A stretch of 64,000 nucleotides of DNA. Source: Herpomyces periplanetae (Eukaryota > Ascomycota > Laboulbeniomycetes > Herpomycetales > Herpomycetaceae). A program made the translations under genes and the position numbers. How positions within the stretch are numbered: position 1 is the stretch's first letter; every line of letters begins with the position of its first letter. The stretch lies in assembly GCA_009733715.1 (NCBI GenBank), contig WMKJ01000003.1, positions 186,001 through 250,000 on the forward strand. Direction: 5' to 3'. Positions 1 through 11,900 of the stretch are shown here, in pieces. The notes beneath the pieces were generated by a model. That model was not told where the DNA came from. It saw only the letters and a program-made list of their open reading frames with translations, and made no database searches.

Positions 1-771
1 AATAAGGAAGGTGAAAGTATAGATGAGGAGCCTCGCGGTTGGGCAATATCTGGCTCCCTTGTTCATATAACTTTACAAAGCCTAAGCGTATCGGGAAATT
101 CAAGCAGCACGATCAACGAAGACAACTCGAAAGGTTCTGCTTCGCGGTTAAACGTAAAAAATGTGGGCAGTAAGATGAATGCTAACTTGGAAGTTTCGAA
201 TATCCGTCAGGGCAATTTGATAGTGCCCTTAAGCGCACCTTTACCGTTAACGAGGGAGATAGTTGCACGGATACTTGCATTTGAAGAGTTAATTCCCATG
301 CATGTTGATGTATACATTGGTTTAACATTTTGTGATGGACGAATTGACAATCCAATTCTTGAGATAGTTCAGTCACAAGATAAAAAGGGCAAAGGAGATG
401 AAGGAATTGGACTTGAGACTAATGGCAAACGCGATAAAAAGGCACAGGAATCGTTGGGGCAAGTTAAAGATGGAAAGCGAAAGAGTGAAAGGATGAAGCA
501 TCCACGGATAGTGTGCAAAGGACAGATTGCTCGTGTACGCATAGTCTTAGGAGAAGATTATGAAGCCAGCAACCGAGTTTTGGTGACTCATGGCATAAAC
601 GGTGGTGAATTGACAGGAGGAAAAGATTCAGCAAAAGATATTGAGGGCAAAGGAATGAGTGCAAGAAGCGGAGTTGAGGGTTTATACTTTACGGGGTTGC
701 CGGTGGAGTCGGGTAAACGGATTATACTGCGATGGCAAGGGAACACGATTGGTGCAGGTGTAGTAGAATAA
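1..771 (+). CDS. HBS1: Hbs1-like translational GTPase, C-terminal part (partial)
   Basis: The frame is open from base 1, so the gene begins upstream of the window; 257 codons remain and end in TAA. What is seen are the beta-barrel domains II and III of an EF-1alpha/eRF3/Hbs1-type GTPase. The segment around residue 75 (PLPLTREIVARILAF) matches the 'VPI..TRFRARI.VF' strand of Hbs1, and the terminus RIILRWQGNTIGAGVVE matches the family ending 'GRFxLRxGGxTIAAGVV'. In other fungi and animals Hbs1 pairs with Dom34/Pelota to rescue stalled ribosomes in no-go and non-stop decay; I infer that role. The G domain lies outside the window. Odd features are two charged Lys/Gly/Ser-rich insertions (about residues 123-167 and 200-225) that lengthen domain III. 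An eRF3 or EF-1alpha paralogue is less likely because the terminus fits Hbs1 best. Confidence 0.72.
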   Translation, partial: NKEGESIDEEPRGWAISGSLVHITLQSLSVSGNSSSTINEDNSKGSASRLNVKNVGSKMNANLEVSNIRQGNLIVPLSAPLPLTREIVARILAFEELIPMHVDVYIGLTFCDGRIDNPILEIVQSQDKKGKGDEGIGLETNGKRDKKAQESLGQVKDGKRKSERMKHPRIVCKGQIARVRIVLGEDYEASNRVLVTHGINGGELTGGKDSAKDIEGKGMSARSGVEGLYFTGLPVESGKRIILRWQGNTIGAGVVE

Positions 772-3700
772 GGATGTTTTTTCATGGATAACATGCGGTG
801 AGCGTTAGTAGAATGAAAAATTCCAACGTTCGTTTGCGTTGGCCTTTTTCGATGTGTATATGTATACGGATATTGGTGTTTACCGTGATATTGGTACCGT
901 GGGATTCAAGAGAGTGGGAACTGTACATATCACTTACTTCATCCACATGAACGAGCCAATCTGTGGAGGAAACTATTGGGGATACGTTGTGAATGCGAAA
1001 ATTTGACATGAATATAGCTAAGCCTTAAGAGGATTTTGGACCTAATGAATATGCATCAGTTGGAGTACACGATATGTAGGTTTTCACATACATGTGCTAC
1101 AGTTGGTTAATTGGACGATTATTTGGCAAGATGACGCACGAAAGATAGGATGAATGGTCGGGTTGTGCGAGAGTTTGCGCGTAACGTTTTGAAGCATGGA
1201 TACAAGGGTATAGTTAATACACGGGGCAAATTTAGTATGACATTTCTTTGAGTATGATTTCGGATATTGATGGTAATGTCAATGACCTATTTTAACAGAG
1301 AAAGAGTGGGCGACCTAGCAGTGGAAAATAGCTAGCAAGCTTCACACTTGACTGTACACTGTTAATTGGTGAAGAATAATATTCAAGTGGACCAGTGAGG
1401 AGTGGAGGATTAGGACGACTAAGATGGTATGGAGCAAATATGAAAAACAAAAGAATTAAGACATGGATAGGGAATGGGTTACGGAAATGATAATAGATGC
1501 TTGGACGGTAAATCGGGTTAGAATTATGCAATGAGTTAATATTTGTGTAATGGGAGTAAATAAATCTATACAGCATGATTTACACTGGGTAAAACGAAGG
1601 AAAAAAAAGTGGCACGGAGCGTTAGAAGTGAAAAGCAGACGACGTTCAATCAGTGAAAGGTTATTGTGATATGGGTAAATACGGTTGAATTGTTTCGTGG
1701 GAAGGTATTATGCGTTATAGGAGTTGCACAATACTACATGAAATGCTTTGAGATGCAAGCGGAAACAAGCGTACATGGAGTGTATGAGTGTGAAGGAGTT
1801 GGACAATGTACGCTTAACGGTGATTCAAGCTCAACAAGCCCAAGCTTAGAGAAAGCAGGAAAGTGAGCCAGTGTTTTAATGTATACTGGACAAAGGAAAG
1901 TTGTTGGGCATGATACGTGTGCTATGTAGAAGTTAACGCTGGGGCAATGTAGTGCAATACAGTGTAGCGGCGTAGTTGTGATGAGAGGGTAAAGTGAGGG
2001 TGGACAAACGTTTACAACAGGCATACCAAATGTGATAAAGTGAGAATAAACAAAGGAAGAACACGTTGTATGCGTGGATAGTGAAAAAGGTGATTGTTGG
2101 TACGAGCGTAAGTATGCTGGTTATTGACGATAATGAACAGAGTTAGAAAGGCGAACAGTGAGCGAGCGGTTAAACACATTCAAAGTGATAAAGAGTGTGG
2201 CTAGATGACAGTGACAGAAACATTGTTCATGTGTGATATTTTGAACCGGTCAAGCGGAATTGAAGGTAAGTAGACGGGCAATGACGTTGGGTAATATGAG
2301 ACGAAATAGAACAAAGTGGTAAGACATTACAATGAGGAAAGGTATTGAAATAGCAATTCGGATAGCGGACGAAGGGCAAAATTGGTGTTTTACATGAGCT
2401 AGTTAACGCGGATGAAGAATTGGAAATATTGATACTGTGAGGGTATAGATTGTTGGGAGAAGGATTGAATTAAATGGTATGATCGAGAAGCATCTGGCAA
2501 AATATTGGTAACTTGACTCGGTGATAATTGTCATTATGGTCAGGGTGATGTATTAAGCGAAACGAGTGCGAATTCGACACTACAAGGTAATGTATATGTG
2601 AAAAGACGACTGAGTAACTGAGATGAAGGGTGTTTAAAGGTTGAAATGGGCTGATATTTTAGTTTTCTGATTAATATTAGTGAACACGGGAAACCTTGAT
2701 TCGGGATTTAGATGCTTGTATATGTAGGTGAATTAAAGTTATCGTGATGGTAGCCTTTTACGCAAACCAACAAACGAACGAAGGTGATTTTGATATTGAT
2801 AGCGTGAAGGTATAGGGACGTTACTGGAGGGTAGCGGGAGAATTTTAGTCCTTTTGGTGAATGGAATGTATGGGATGTATAGGAGGGTGGACAAGGGTAT
2901 GCGTGTACTCGAGAAGGTATGAAAAGGCGTATACGAGTTATGGTTTATATGGTTAATTGACAATTTATCCGGTATATATATGCATGGAAACGCTGAGCTG
3001 ACCCTCGTTAACGGGTATTACAAGCTGTAAATGTGTATACGAGTGGATTCCTAGTGGATACTAGAATGAGGCAGGGTTAGCAAAAGGGGGGCAAGTTGTG
3101 ATAACATCACATACACAAGTGCAAGTAGAGTCAAGCTGGAGGTGGTAGGGTGTACGAAGGAAGATTCATTTTGCCATGCAGATGGAAAGATATGTGTTGG
3201 GTTGGAAGCAGTTTTCTGTGTGCATACATTGATAAATTGAAGGGAGAAAGGGCGGTAAATAGCCTCCTCTCTCCTCCCATCCGTGTGTATGTCGGTGGGT
3301 ACAACGTCGAAATTTGGATAGGGACGGGAAGGTTCACGTAATTTTAGACGTGAATCTGAATTTACGGATACGAGATTGTTGATTGATACGGGAGAATGAG
3401 TAGAGTGGTTCAACTTAATGATTAGGGGGGGTAGAGTTAATACACACGATAAAGAGAGAGGGAGTACGTGTGAACGCATAAGGGAATACCCACTGATGGT
3501 AAACATGAGTAATAGCTTGATGGATCATGAAAAGCGAGTTAATCAAGTCTGATGTATTTTAGGCAGAAGTGAGACTATCGGGAAGTCAACAGAGTGGAAG
3601 AAGACACTGGGTTAAAGTGATGATTATGATTAGAAAGTAAAAAGGTGAAAATCATGGGGACAATTACAAGAATAGAATAGGAGCATGGAAGGTTTGAGGA

Positions 3701-6700
3701 ATGTTAAGGCTAATGGTAGAGAAGGTTTTTTACTTGTTGGTATGGAAGGATGAAGAGAGGTAAAGGGTAAACGAAGAATGTTGATGAAAATGAAACGTAT
3801 GATGTGAAACGGATGGGTTAAAATGGGAGGGGAAAGTTAACTGAGAACAAAGGTTAACTTGAATGATAATGGGCATATAATGATGATGTTAAAGGTACAC
3901 AAAGGCATGATGAGGGTAGGTGAAATGGGCGAGCGAACGGGGATGTAGAAAAACGTGTCTTAAAGGAGATCAAAGACAAGTTTAATGCAGCGGGTCAAAG
4001 TTATTTAATAGATATGGCATATTTTGTCATTTAACAAGATGGGAGGGAGGGAGTTACAAGTATGAAAAATGGAGTGAGTGGTAATGAAGGGAAATGGCAA
4101 GGCTTAAAAGATACAATGGGAGATTGGGAATGGATTAGTCCACATTGAATCTGATGAAGAGGTATGAGGTGGAGGTGTAGGATTGCTTTTAAGTATGAAG
4201 CCGCCGGGGCGAATAATGCCAGAGCCTAGGGTTAGGATGAATTAAAGGTTATGCAGGGTAGCAAGTGAAGTATAGCAATGGAATAATTAGTGTGTGATAC
4301 ACGGACTTGGATATACTAAGATGTTGATGGATACCGTGGGGAGAAGTGGAGGGTAGTGAATAAGTATAATGTGTTTAGGACGTGCAAAAAGAGATGTTAG
4401 TGGGAAAAGTTAACAAAGGGGAAGAGTCGAAAGAGCGGATGAAAAAAATCGATGGGTACATTTGGATTGCGTACAGCGATGAAGAAAACGGATTCCGGGA
4501 TAAATAAGAAGGATTCGTTAAAATGGTACGATTAACGAGAAGTAGAACAATCAAGTTACGTTGTAACGATGGCGAGAGTAGTACAAGAGCAACGATGCAG
4601 TGGGGAAAAAGGGGTTTGAGCAATTCAAGAAAGCGTAGCGAAAGTAGCATCTCGAAAGTTATATGGAACAATTAGCGGCGATGATTTAAGTTGTGTGGAC
4701 AAACGGGAGTATGCTGGACAAGATGGGTGGAGGATTAAAGGGAAATTATGAGCGAGACATAGTTAGGGCGGACGATCAAGATAGAGTGAAAGAGTTGACG
4801 TATTGGCTTTGATGATAGAATATAATTTTAGGGATGTCTAATAAAATAAGACGTTTGGAAGGCATGGGATGCGGATTTATTGGTGGCCCTTTAGCATGAT
4901 TGATGAGCGGTATACACAATTTTGTGATGAGACTAAAGGAAAGTTGACGATAAGCAGGCGGCGGCGGCGGCATTGACGATATGTGTGTTACATTAGACAT
5001 GAAGTGTGAACTATTGGACGAGGATTTGTTTCAAGATGGATGGTTAGTGGAGGTAATTAGTGCTTGCGAGTCAATATAGTTATTGAGGGTCATGAAATGT
5101 ATTGAGATGCGCGCGCACGCACGCATGAATAGCGGTGGTAGTTGTGATGTTGTTGATGAAGACGGTGGAGATGGATGTGGATTAAAGTGGTAATGATGAT
5201 AGGATGTGCCTAAGCCAAAGGATTATACTGATCTAGTAAACATCACGGTAAATGCGGACGCGATAGGGATACTCAAGACAATTGTGATGCGACCTATCGA
5301 ATGGAATGGGTAGAGATGATAAGTTGGAGCGAATGAGAGATAAAGTAGGATATTCATCGTGAAGAAAAATGAAGGAATTTTGGGCTTACCAGTATCGCAA
5401 GAGTTATTACGTGCACGCATTAGTGGATGGGTAGATGCATCGATACAAGGATGCACGGATGGTTTAGGTATCGGCGGATACACATGCCAACTTGGGCTTG
5501 TACGAGCTAGCGCACGGGTGGATAGTTTGAAGAGCTGGATTTCTACGACAGATGGACGAATAGCGTACGTGTGCATCAAAGAACCGATGGAGCCTGACAT
5601 TACGGGGAACCGAAAATTAAAAGGTATGAAAATTGGCGATATGATACGCTACTTTGGATTGTGCTGCATCGCGCTGGGCTGGACTGGACAACAATTCGAT
5701 ATGAAATGATGCAGAATTGCAGAGTATCGCATAGTTTAGCATTAATTGTATAGTACGGCGCGGCAAAGTACACACAGGAATACGAAGTTTAGTCCAGGAT
5801 TGGTAAATGTTAAAAATGACCCCAGCAAGAGTAAAGTGCGGGCAAGATTTATTAACGGGTTTACGGGGATGATCTCCACTCGATAAATTAATCTAGAGTC
5901 GATATAGCTAAGAAGCGAGCTAATATGATCATGATGTATAGGCAGCGTTTTACGTGGAAAAGAGCATGCGGACACTCTTTTACTTTAACACACAGATGTG
6001 TGCGTATGCGAGTACATTTACACGCAAATATTTCCATACACCGCTTAATTGACAAGTTTAATTATACTTTTTAGTCGAGCACGGCGTTAACGTACGGAAT
6101 TATTGACATTATGTCTAAAAACTTCTAGAAAAGCTATGGGTCATGAGTCGGTGTAAGTTAAGGAGAGAATTTCATAGTAAAGCTATAAAAACGATTTCAC
6201 GGCTAAGCTAGTGACCATGTCAGTAAGGAGGTAATGATATTTGATCAAAGTTAAACGTTAATTTTAGACAAGGGAGTATGGAATGGTTCAAGGTTGTGCA
6301 TAGGTGTGGGCGTGCACACAAGTTCACGATAAGATTATCGCAATACAAAAGTGTATATCCCGATAATCGGGTGTACATGTATAAACAAGTCGATAAAATG
6401 AACTAGTAGCAGCCATTTAAGTGATCAGCAAGGCATAAAGAATACACCTAGCTTGGTTACGATAGGCGAAATTCCGTTAACTGAAATCATTTATCGGGCT
6501 AATAGTGGTTGGTCGGAAAGATTACAAGATGGTGAACCAGTGAATAAGTATGCAGGTATGCATTAACACAATAAGGGGGGGAAAGAGGGTGTCAGTGAGA
6601 TACTAGTGATTAAATGATAGAGGACTATTGAAATCTACAACTCTATAAACCCAGTACAATGGACAGTAACCCGAGTGTAAACATGTACTCTTGTTGAGCA

Positions 6701-6969
6701 ATATAATATCTACAATAAATGTTACGCATACGATAACGCTGAAACGTGGTAAACACATGAGAGGGATTGTGATAATCATCGAGTTAAAGATAACACGTTT
6801 GCTATACGTTATAGAATAAGCGTATGCACCAGGCCCATTAGTACCAGACTAAACCAATCAAAATTTAATCGTAAAACTTTATAGTAGGACGTTAGTACAG
6901 TTTTAGTTCAAGTTACAATAAACTGATCAGGGCGAAATTTTACATTTATACGAGATGAAAGATTCTTGT
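772..6969. other. Gene-poor stretch with strong purine bias on the + strand
   Basis: No recognisable gene, tRNA or transposon is seen on either strand. From about 800 to 5200 the + strand is purine-rich (for example 43 of 60 bases at 3601-3660), with few C residues. Open frames are short, mostly on the T/C-rich minus strand, and begin at non-ATG codons or code for low-complexity protein, so I leave them out. After about 5700 the bias fades and the sequence is AT-rich. An orphan frame at 5341-5709 is described in the findings. The stretch could hold a long non-coding RNA or an intron-rich gene I cannot see; the sequence alone does not decide. Confidence 0.5.
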
Positions 6970-7345
6970 TAATTGCCGCCATCCTACAGCCCAAGGTACA
7001 GGCTACAGAAGCCCCGGAATTGTCCCTCCCGGGAAGTCTGCTCCTGAAACCTTCCCGAGTATGCATCGCTGTCGGTACATGTTCCCGAATCTAGTAATAA
7101 TTATACCCGGTATACCGTTAAGATGGTCAATCGGTTCGATTATCTTAGCATCATGTTAATCCGGCAGCCTCTAGTTCCGACACCTAATTTTGCCAAGTTT
7201 CGGGCCAAATTAATTGGAAAAATCTTACTCAGCTTGCTTCCCGAGTCAACCTTTTCCCGGCTCCTGGGCTGCGGAGAGGGTTCCTGATCTCGGTCCCGGG
7301 TCTGTCGGCCCAGGTCCCGTTCCCGTAAGTCCCGAAGAATTTCGT
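6970..7345. repeat. GC-rich TCCCG-rich island, possible interspersed repeat
   Basis: This 375-base block stands out from AT-rich surroundings. The pentamer TCCCG (often CTTCCCGAG or GGTCCCGGG) recurs about ten times, some copies overlapping palindromes such as TCCCGGGA. There is no convincing coding potential; the minus-strand frame across it begins at a repeat-derived Met and matches nothing I know. The block resembles a dispersed repeat unit rather than a gene, but I cannot see its copy number from one window. Confidence 0.35.
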
Positions 7346-8904
7346 AATTCGCTAATTTGGCATGTGCGCCCACCGCTTTTTATTGCTGCTTTGTCCTTCT
7401 CATTCTACGATTTTCTTTCTTTCTCTCTTTTTTTCTTTCCTCTTCTTCCTCCTCCTCTTCCTCTTCCTCTTCCTCTTCCTCTTCCGCTTCCGCTTCCTTC
7501 TCTCCCTTCATCCTTCCCACTTTTCCTCCTTTTAATTCGTTACCTTTTCATCCATTGCATTACTTTTCCTCTAACTTGTCCCATCCACTCCCCTCCCTCC
7601 TATCATCCCATCCTTCGGTACGTGCACGTACGCACACACACACACACACACACGCACACACACACACACACGCGCGCACAAGCACCCACCCTTTCAACCC
7701 AATTATCTTCCCCGTCTACCTACTTCTTATTCCCTTTCTTCCGTTTTACTCCCCTCCTCCTTACCCCTCTCTCCCTCCCCTTATCATGCCGTCATCCTCA
7801 TTCACTCATCCTTTCCATTACATCAACCATCGTTTCAATTATCAATATCTACTCTACTTAGTCTAAATCGCCATACCCTCTTACGAAAGATTTTTGGCGC
7901 CATCTTGATATCGCGCGTTTCGCTCCCTCGTCAGTGCGTTCTCTGTGAGTCACGATCTGCCCATGCTTGTATCCCACCTGTTAATTTGTCTGTCACGTTA
8001 TCTCATGTTGTTCTTCCTACCCATTGTAACCATTGCTAACTCGCTATAATCATCGCCTTTGTATAAACACTCATTTTGCTAACGCTAAATTGTCTTGAAG
8101 GAATACGTGTACTCAAATGCCGTCTATATATAATCACTCCCACGTACTTACTTCTTCTCTATTCGTCCTTGACTAATCCGCTACCCAGATCATTCTGCAC
8201 CACCACCACCACCACTTTATTTCTTCATATTCATCTTAACCTTATAAAGTTAAAAGTTAGTGTGTGTCTGTTCACGCGTATCTCCCGTTTATCTCCCCAA
8301 GCACATACTTTATACCACACACCCATTCATACCCTTATATACAAATATATGTACCAAATTACATTGATACACTCTTCACACTTACACTCGGGGCTTCTTA
8401 TTCACACTATCCAGCACCTTGCTCTATATCCTGCACCCATCTCCAACATTTTAACCAAGCGTCCAAGTATACTTTAACCTTAGCTTTTCTATTTGCGCGC
8501 CCGCCCCATCCTTTTCGATCAAAAAGTCAGTCATCACCAAACCTAGTGTTTTACATTGTCGAGCGCAGCAGCGGCAGCAGCAACCGCACGGCGGCGGCGG
8601 CGGCGGTAACGACGTCGAAATAGGGCTGGTTAGTACAAAGCTGCCAAACGTGTGTGTATGCTTCTTTCACTCGCATACACGCACGTGGATTCACACCGTA
8701 ACTAAATTTAAACTGGCGTGAAGCCCTAACCCCAAAGTATGTACTGACTTGCCCACACTCAAACTCCTGTCTAACTTGTCATTATCGTATAGTCTATCGA
8801 CACAAACGTCCACTTCACTTGTGATTTTCCACTACCGTACACGAACTATCGTAAACGATCAAACGTGTGTGCGCGTGCATACGTACATCAGTTTCTATGC
8901 AACC
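7346..8904. promoter_or_regulatory. Pyrimidine-rich leader/promoter of the RasGAP gene
   Basis: Between the TCCCG island and the RasGAP ATG the + strand is dominated by C and T. At 7381-7500 it is almost purely pyrimidine, with repeated CTTCCT triplet units. Long pyrimidine tracts before a start codon are typical of fungal core promoters and 5' leaders. Open frames here code only for Ser/Pro/Leu/His low complexity and are treated as by-products. The transcription start cannot be located. Confidence 0.4.
7631..7680. repeat. (CA)n/(CG)n dinucleotide microsatellite
   Basis: About 50 bases of alternating CA with interspersed CG, ending in CGCGCGCA. It is a pure purine-pyrimidine alternation and a likely length-variable locus upstream of the RasGAP gene. 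Confidence 0.9.
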
Positions 8905-11900
8905 ATGTCAAATTATCTCCCCGGACCCCAATATATGGAAAATGATGAAGCGGAAAGTCACCAGTTCGTTTCGGTAGCAAAGGATGTCAGAAAATATCGT
9001 GCTTCGAATTCTAATTCGAGTAATCTCGTTTACACGGGGCACGTCAGAGGTATACCTCCGCCGCCGCCGCGGTTATCGAGTTCTAATTCGCTGAGCTCGT
9101 CTTATTCCAAGCTATTGCCCGCTGGTGCATCTTCTAGGGTGAATCACCAGAGGGTGGTGGCAGTCGGAAGTAGATCTTTGCCTCCGCAGCCTGCGTCACC
9201 ATCAGCCCCTTCCCCTGGGCGATTATGTGGAGTTCAGACTGAATGGCGGGGGGGGCCGAGTGAAATGTCTTTGTCGGTTCTGTCATCGATACCCGCTACA
9301 ACTGCCACTATTTCTTCTACTGCTTCTACATCGGTTTCTCCCGTATCAACGTCTGCCGAATTTCCTCTTCTGTCGTCATCCCATGAATTTCTCAGATCAA
9401 GTACCTCCTCAACATCAACTTCACCCGTGCCTGATACTACTTCTATTCCTACACTCACCTCCCTTACTGTATCCGCATCAACTTCTAGTCGTGCTCCAGC
9501 TGTGACGGTAGCAACAGGAATTCCTTCCCTCGCCCTTTTTTCTACATATACAACTACCTCATCAGCTTGTTCCACTTCCTCTTCATCTTCGTCATTATCT
9601 TCTTCTTCTCCTGTTACTGTCATTAATACACCTACCACAACGTCAGCTGGATTATCCAGCGCAACGTTAACCTCTTTATCATCATCTTCCAACGCTTCTA
9701 CGCGCTCTGCTTGGCGTCGTCAACGGATCGGAAGTGTGCATGCAGTTAACCCTTTGTGCACGACGGCGGTGGTGGCGGCGACGACGGCGGCGGCAACTGT
9801 CCCCGATGAGCACATCGTTTCTATCGGACATCCCAGCACTGTACCAAATCATGTTCTATACTCTCCAGCGCGACATATTCCATTCATAAAATCGTCAAAC
9901 ATTACGCGAAATTATTCATCAAGCAGCAGTGTAACTAGGGGAATTTCGCCGTATGAGAGTGTAAGCGAGGTTGGAGTTAATGTTACTGCAAGCTTTCCAC
10001 AATCGTCATCATCTTCAGCATCTGCATCGGCATTGACATCAGCATCTACATTGATTGCGGCACCAACAAGTTCGTTACCGCTACATTCTTCATCTTTATA
10101 TCACTCTCGTGCTGTTTCTCCGTGTGTATTAACCCCTCAGACACATTCCGTTATATCTACTACTTCAAGCAACGCCAGCAGTGGAGGGCGTAATAAACTT
10201 GTGAAAAATCCTCCATATTGGTCGTCAACATTTGAACCCACTGGACGAGATAAGAAGAGCAAACATTTACTCAGTGGTGGGGGAAGTGGTAGCGGAGTAA
10301 CGAGTGTAATAAATTTTACCGCTGCTGGCAAGACGACATTCTTTCCAATGTATACGCCAAACGCCCGGAGGATATTGGAGCTGATGAAGTTATCGTGTGG
10401 TCGTATGGAAAGTCGCGTAGCATTCCGGAGGAATACTGGAGACGCGTGGTCACTATCATTTTGCTCTGTGAATGATGATACAGGAGGTTTAATGTTTGAT
10501 TCAAGCCCAGGAATTTCGGCCAAAACGCTTATTCCCGATCTGCGAGGTTGTCAACTCCGTACCAGTTTTGACGTACAGAGTAATTTACCCTATTTGGAGA
10601 TAAGTCCGCATAATTCCTCCAGCACAGTTCATTTGCGACCTTTCAACCAACGAGATTTTGACAGATGGTTTGCCGCGCTATTATGTTGGCAACCTATTCG
10701 ACCTAAAGGTCTTCATAATAAGATTGCCAAACCACATTTATCATCTATCAGTATACCCGCCCGACACGATTCTCGGAGAGCATTTGAGGACTGCCCATCA
10801 TCAAAAATATCAAGATCCACTGCATCCATGACTACTGGAACAACTGTGCCCGCAATTACTCCACAGACCATGCCACCGCCGTCGGCAGTGTCGTCATCAG
10901 CTCTTAGCGTTGCAGCTCCAATGTCTGGCTCAGGGGGTCCAGAGACCGGGCCAGGCGCTAACGTTCCGGTTAGAGTTAAGGAGCCAGCTATTATTAAAGT
11001 GGGAAAAATGGCATACTGGGATTGGAATCAGCAACCCCAGCGAATGACTGATTTGTCTTCTGGAAGCACTGAAGGTAAATCAACATCTTCGTCATCGGCT
11101 GTAGCAGCGGCAGCTGCTGCAGCTGCTGCGGCGGCGGCAGTGGCAGCAGCATCGTCATTACGAAGTACACATGGAATTCCTAGTCGATGGAGACGTGTTT
11201 CATGTACACTTCGTGAGAATGGGGAACTTAAAATTTATTCGGATAATGATGTTAGCGTGGTTAATGTGATTCATCTATCGGAGTTATCGAGATGTGCTAT
11301 TCAGCGATTGGATTGTTCGGTTCTGGATAATGATTATTGTATCGGGATATATCCTCAGTATTCAGTTAACACGAATTCAACCAACATAACGAACAGTGGC
11401 GTACCATCGAGTGAAATGCGATCTTCGATTGGGCTAATAACTAAACCGACGTTTTTAGCCCTTGATTCCCGAGTTTTATTTGAAGTGTGGTTGGTGTTAT
11501 TACGAGCGTTTACGGTTCCTTTGTTATACGGGCCTAAATCATACTGTCAAGTGGATTCATCGGTAGGAGAAGCGTCGTTGAGTTCATCGTCGTCATCACC
11601 GACTAATTCACCTTCGAATGTAACGGAAACGTCATTAAGGTCTTGTACTAATTCTGATTTGTTTCGCATGGAACGAACTTTACAAGTGCGAATCATTGAA
11701 GCAAAGTTTTGTGAGAATAATTTAAATGCTAATGGAAATTCCACAGCGATGACGGCGACGAGTTTTTTACGAACGGATAATTTATTTTCTATTGATGGGG
11801 GTGGTGGAAATGGAGGTAAATCAGGAGTACCGAACTCGGGAACTGTAATGGGAGGATTTTTCGTTGAAATTCAGTTGGATGGGGAAACACGGGCTCGAAC

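Noticed and set aside
782-1009. 75-codon minus-strand frame starting MSNFRIHNVSP
   Set aside because: It has an ATG but no family likeness, sits in the composition-biased desert and has no supporting splice partner.
7214-7866. Two overlapping + strand frames of 169 and 215 codons
   Set aside because: They translate CT-repeat and CA-microsatellite DNA into poly-Ser, Pro/Leu and His-Thr runs, so they are artefacts of low-complexity sequence.
8749-8904. Upstream extension of the RasGAP frame
   Set aside because: The frame is open but begins with TTG and no ATG occurs before 8905, which has a good context.
9234-9692. 152-codon acidic minus-strand frame
   Set aside because: It is the antisense shadow of the Ser/Thr-rich N-terminus of the RasGAP gene.
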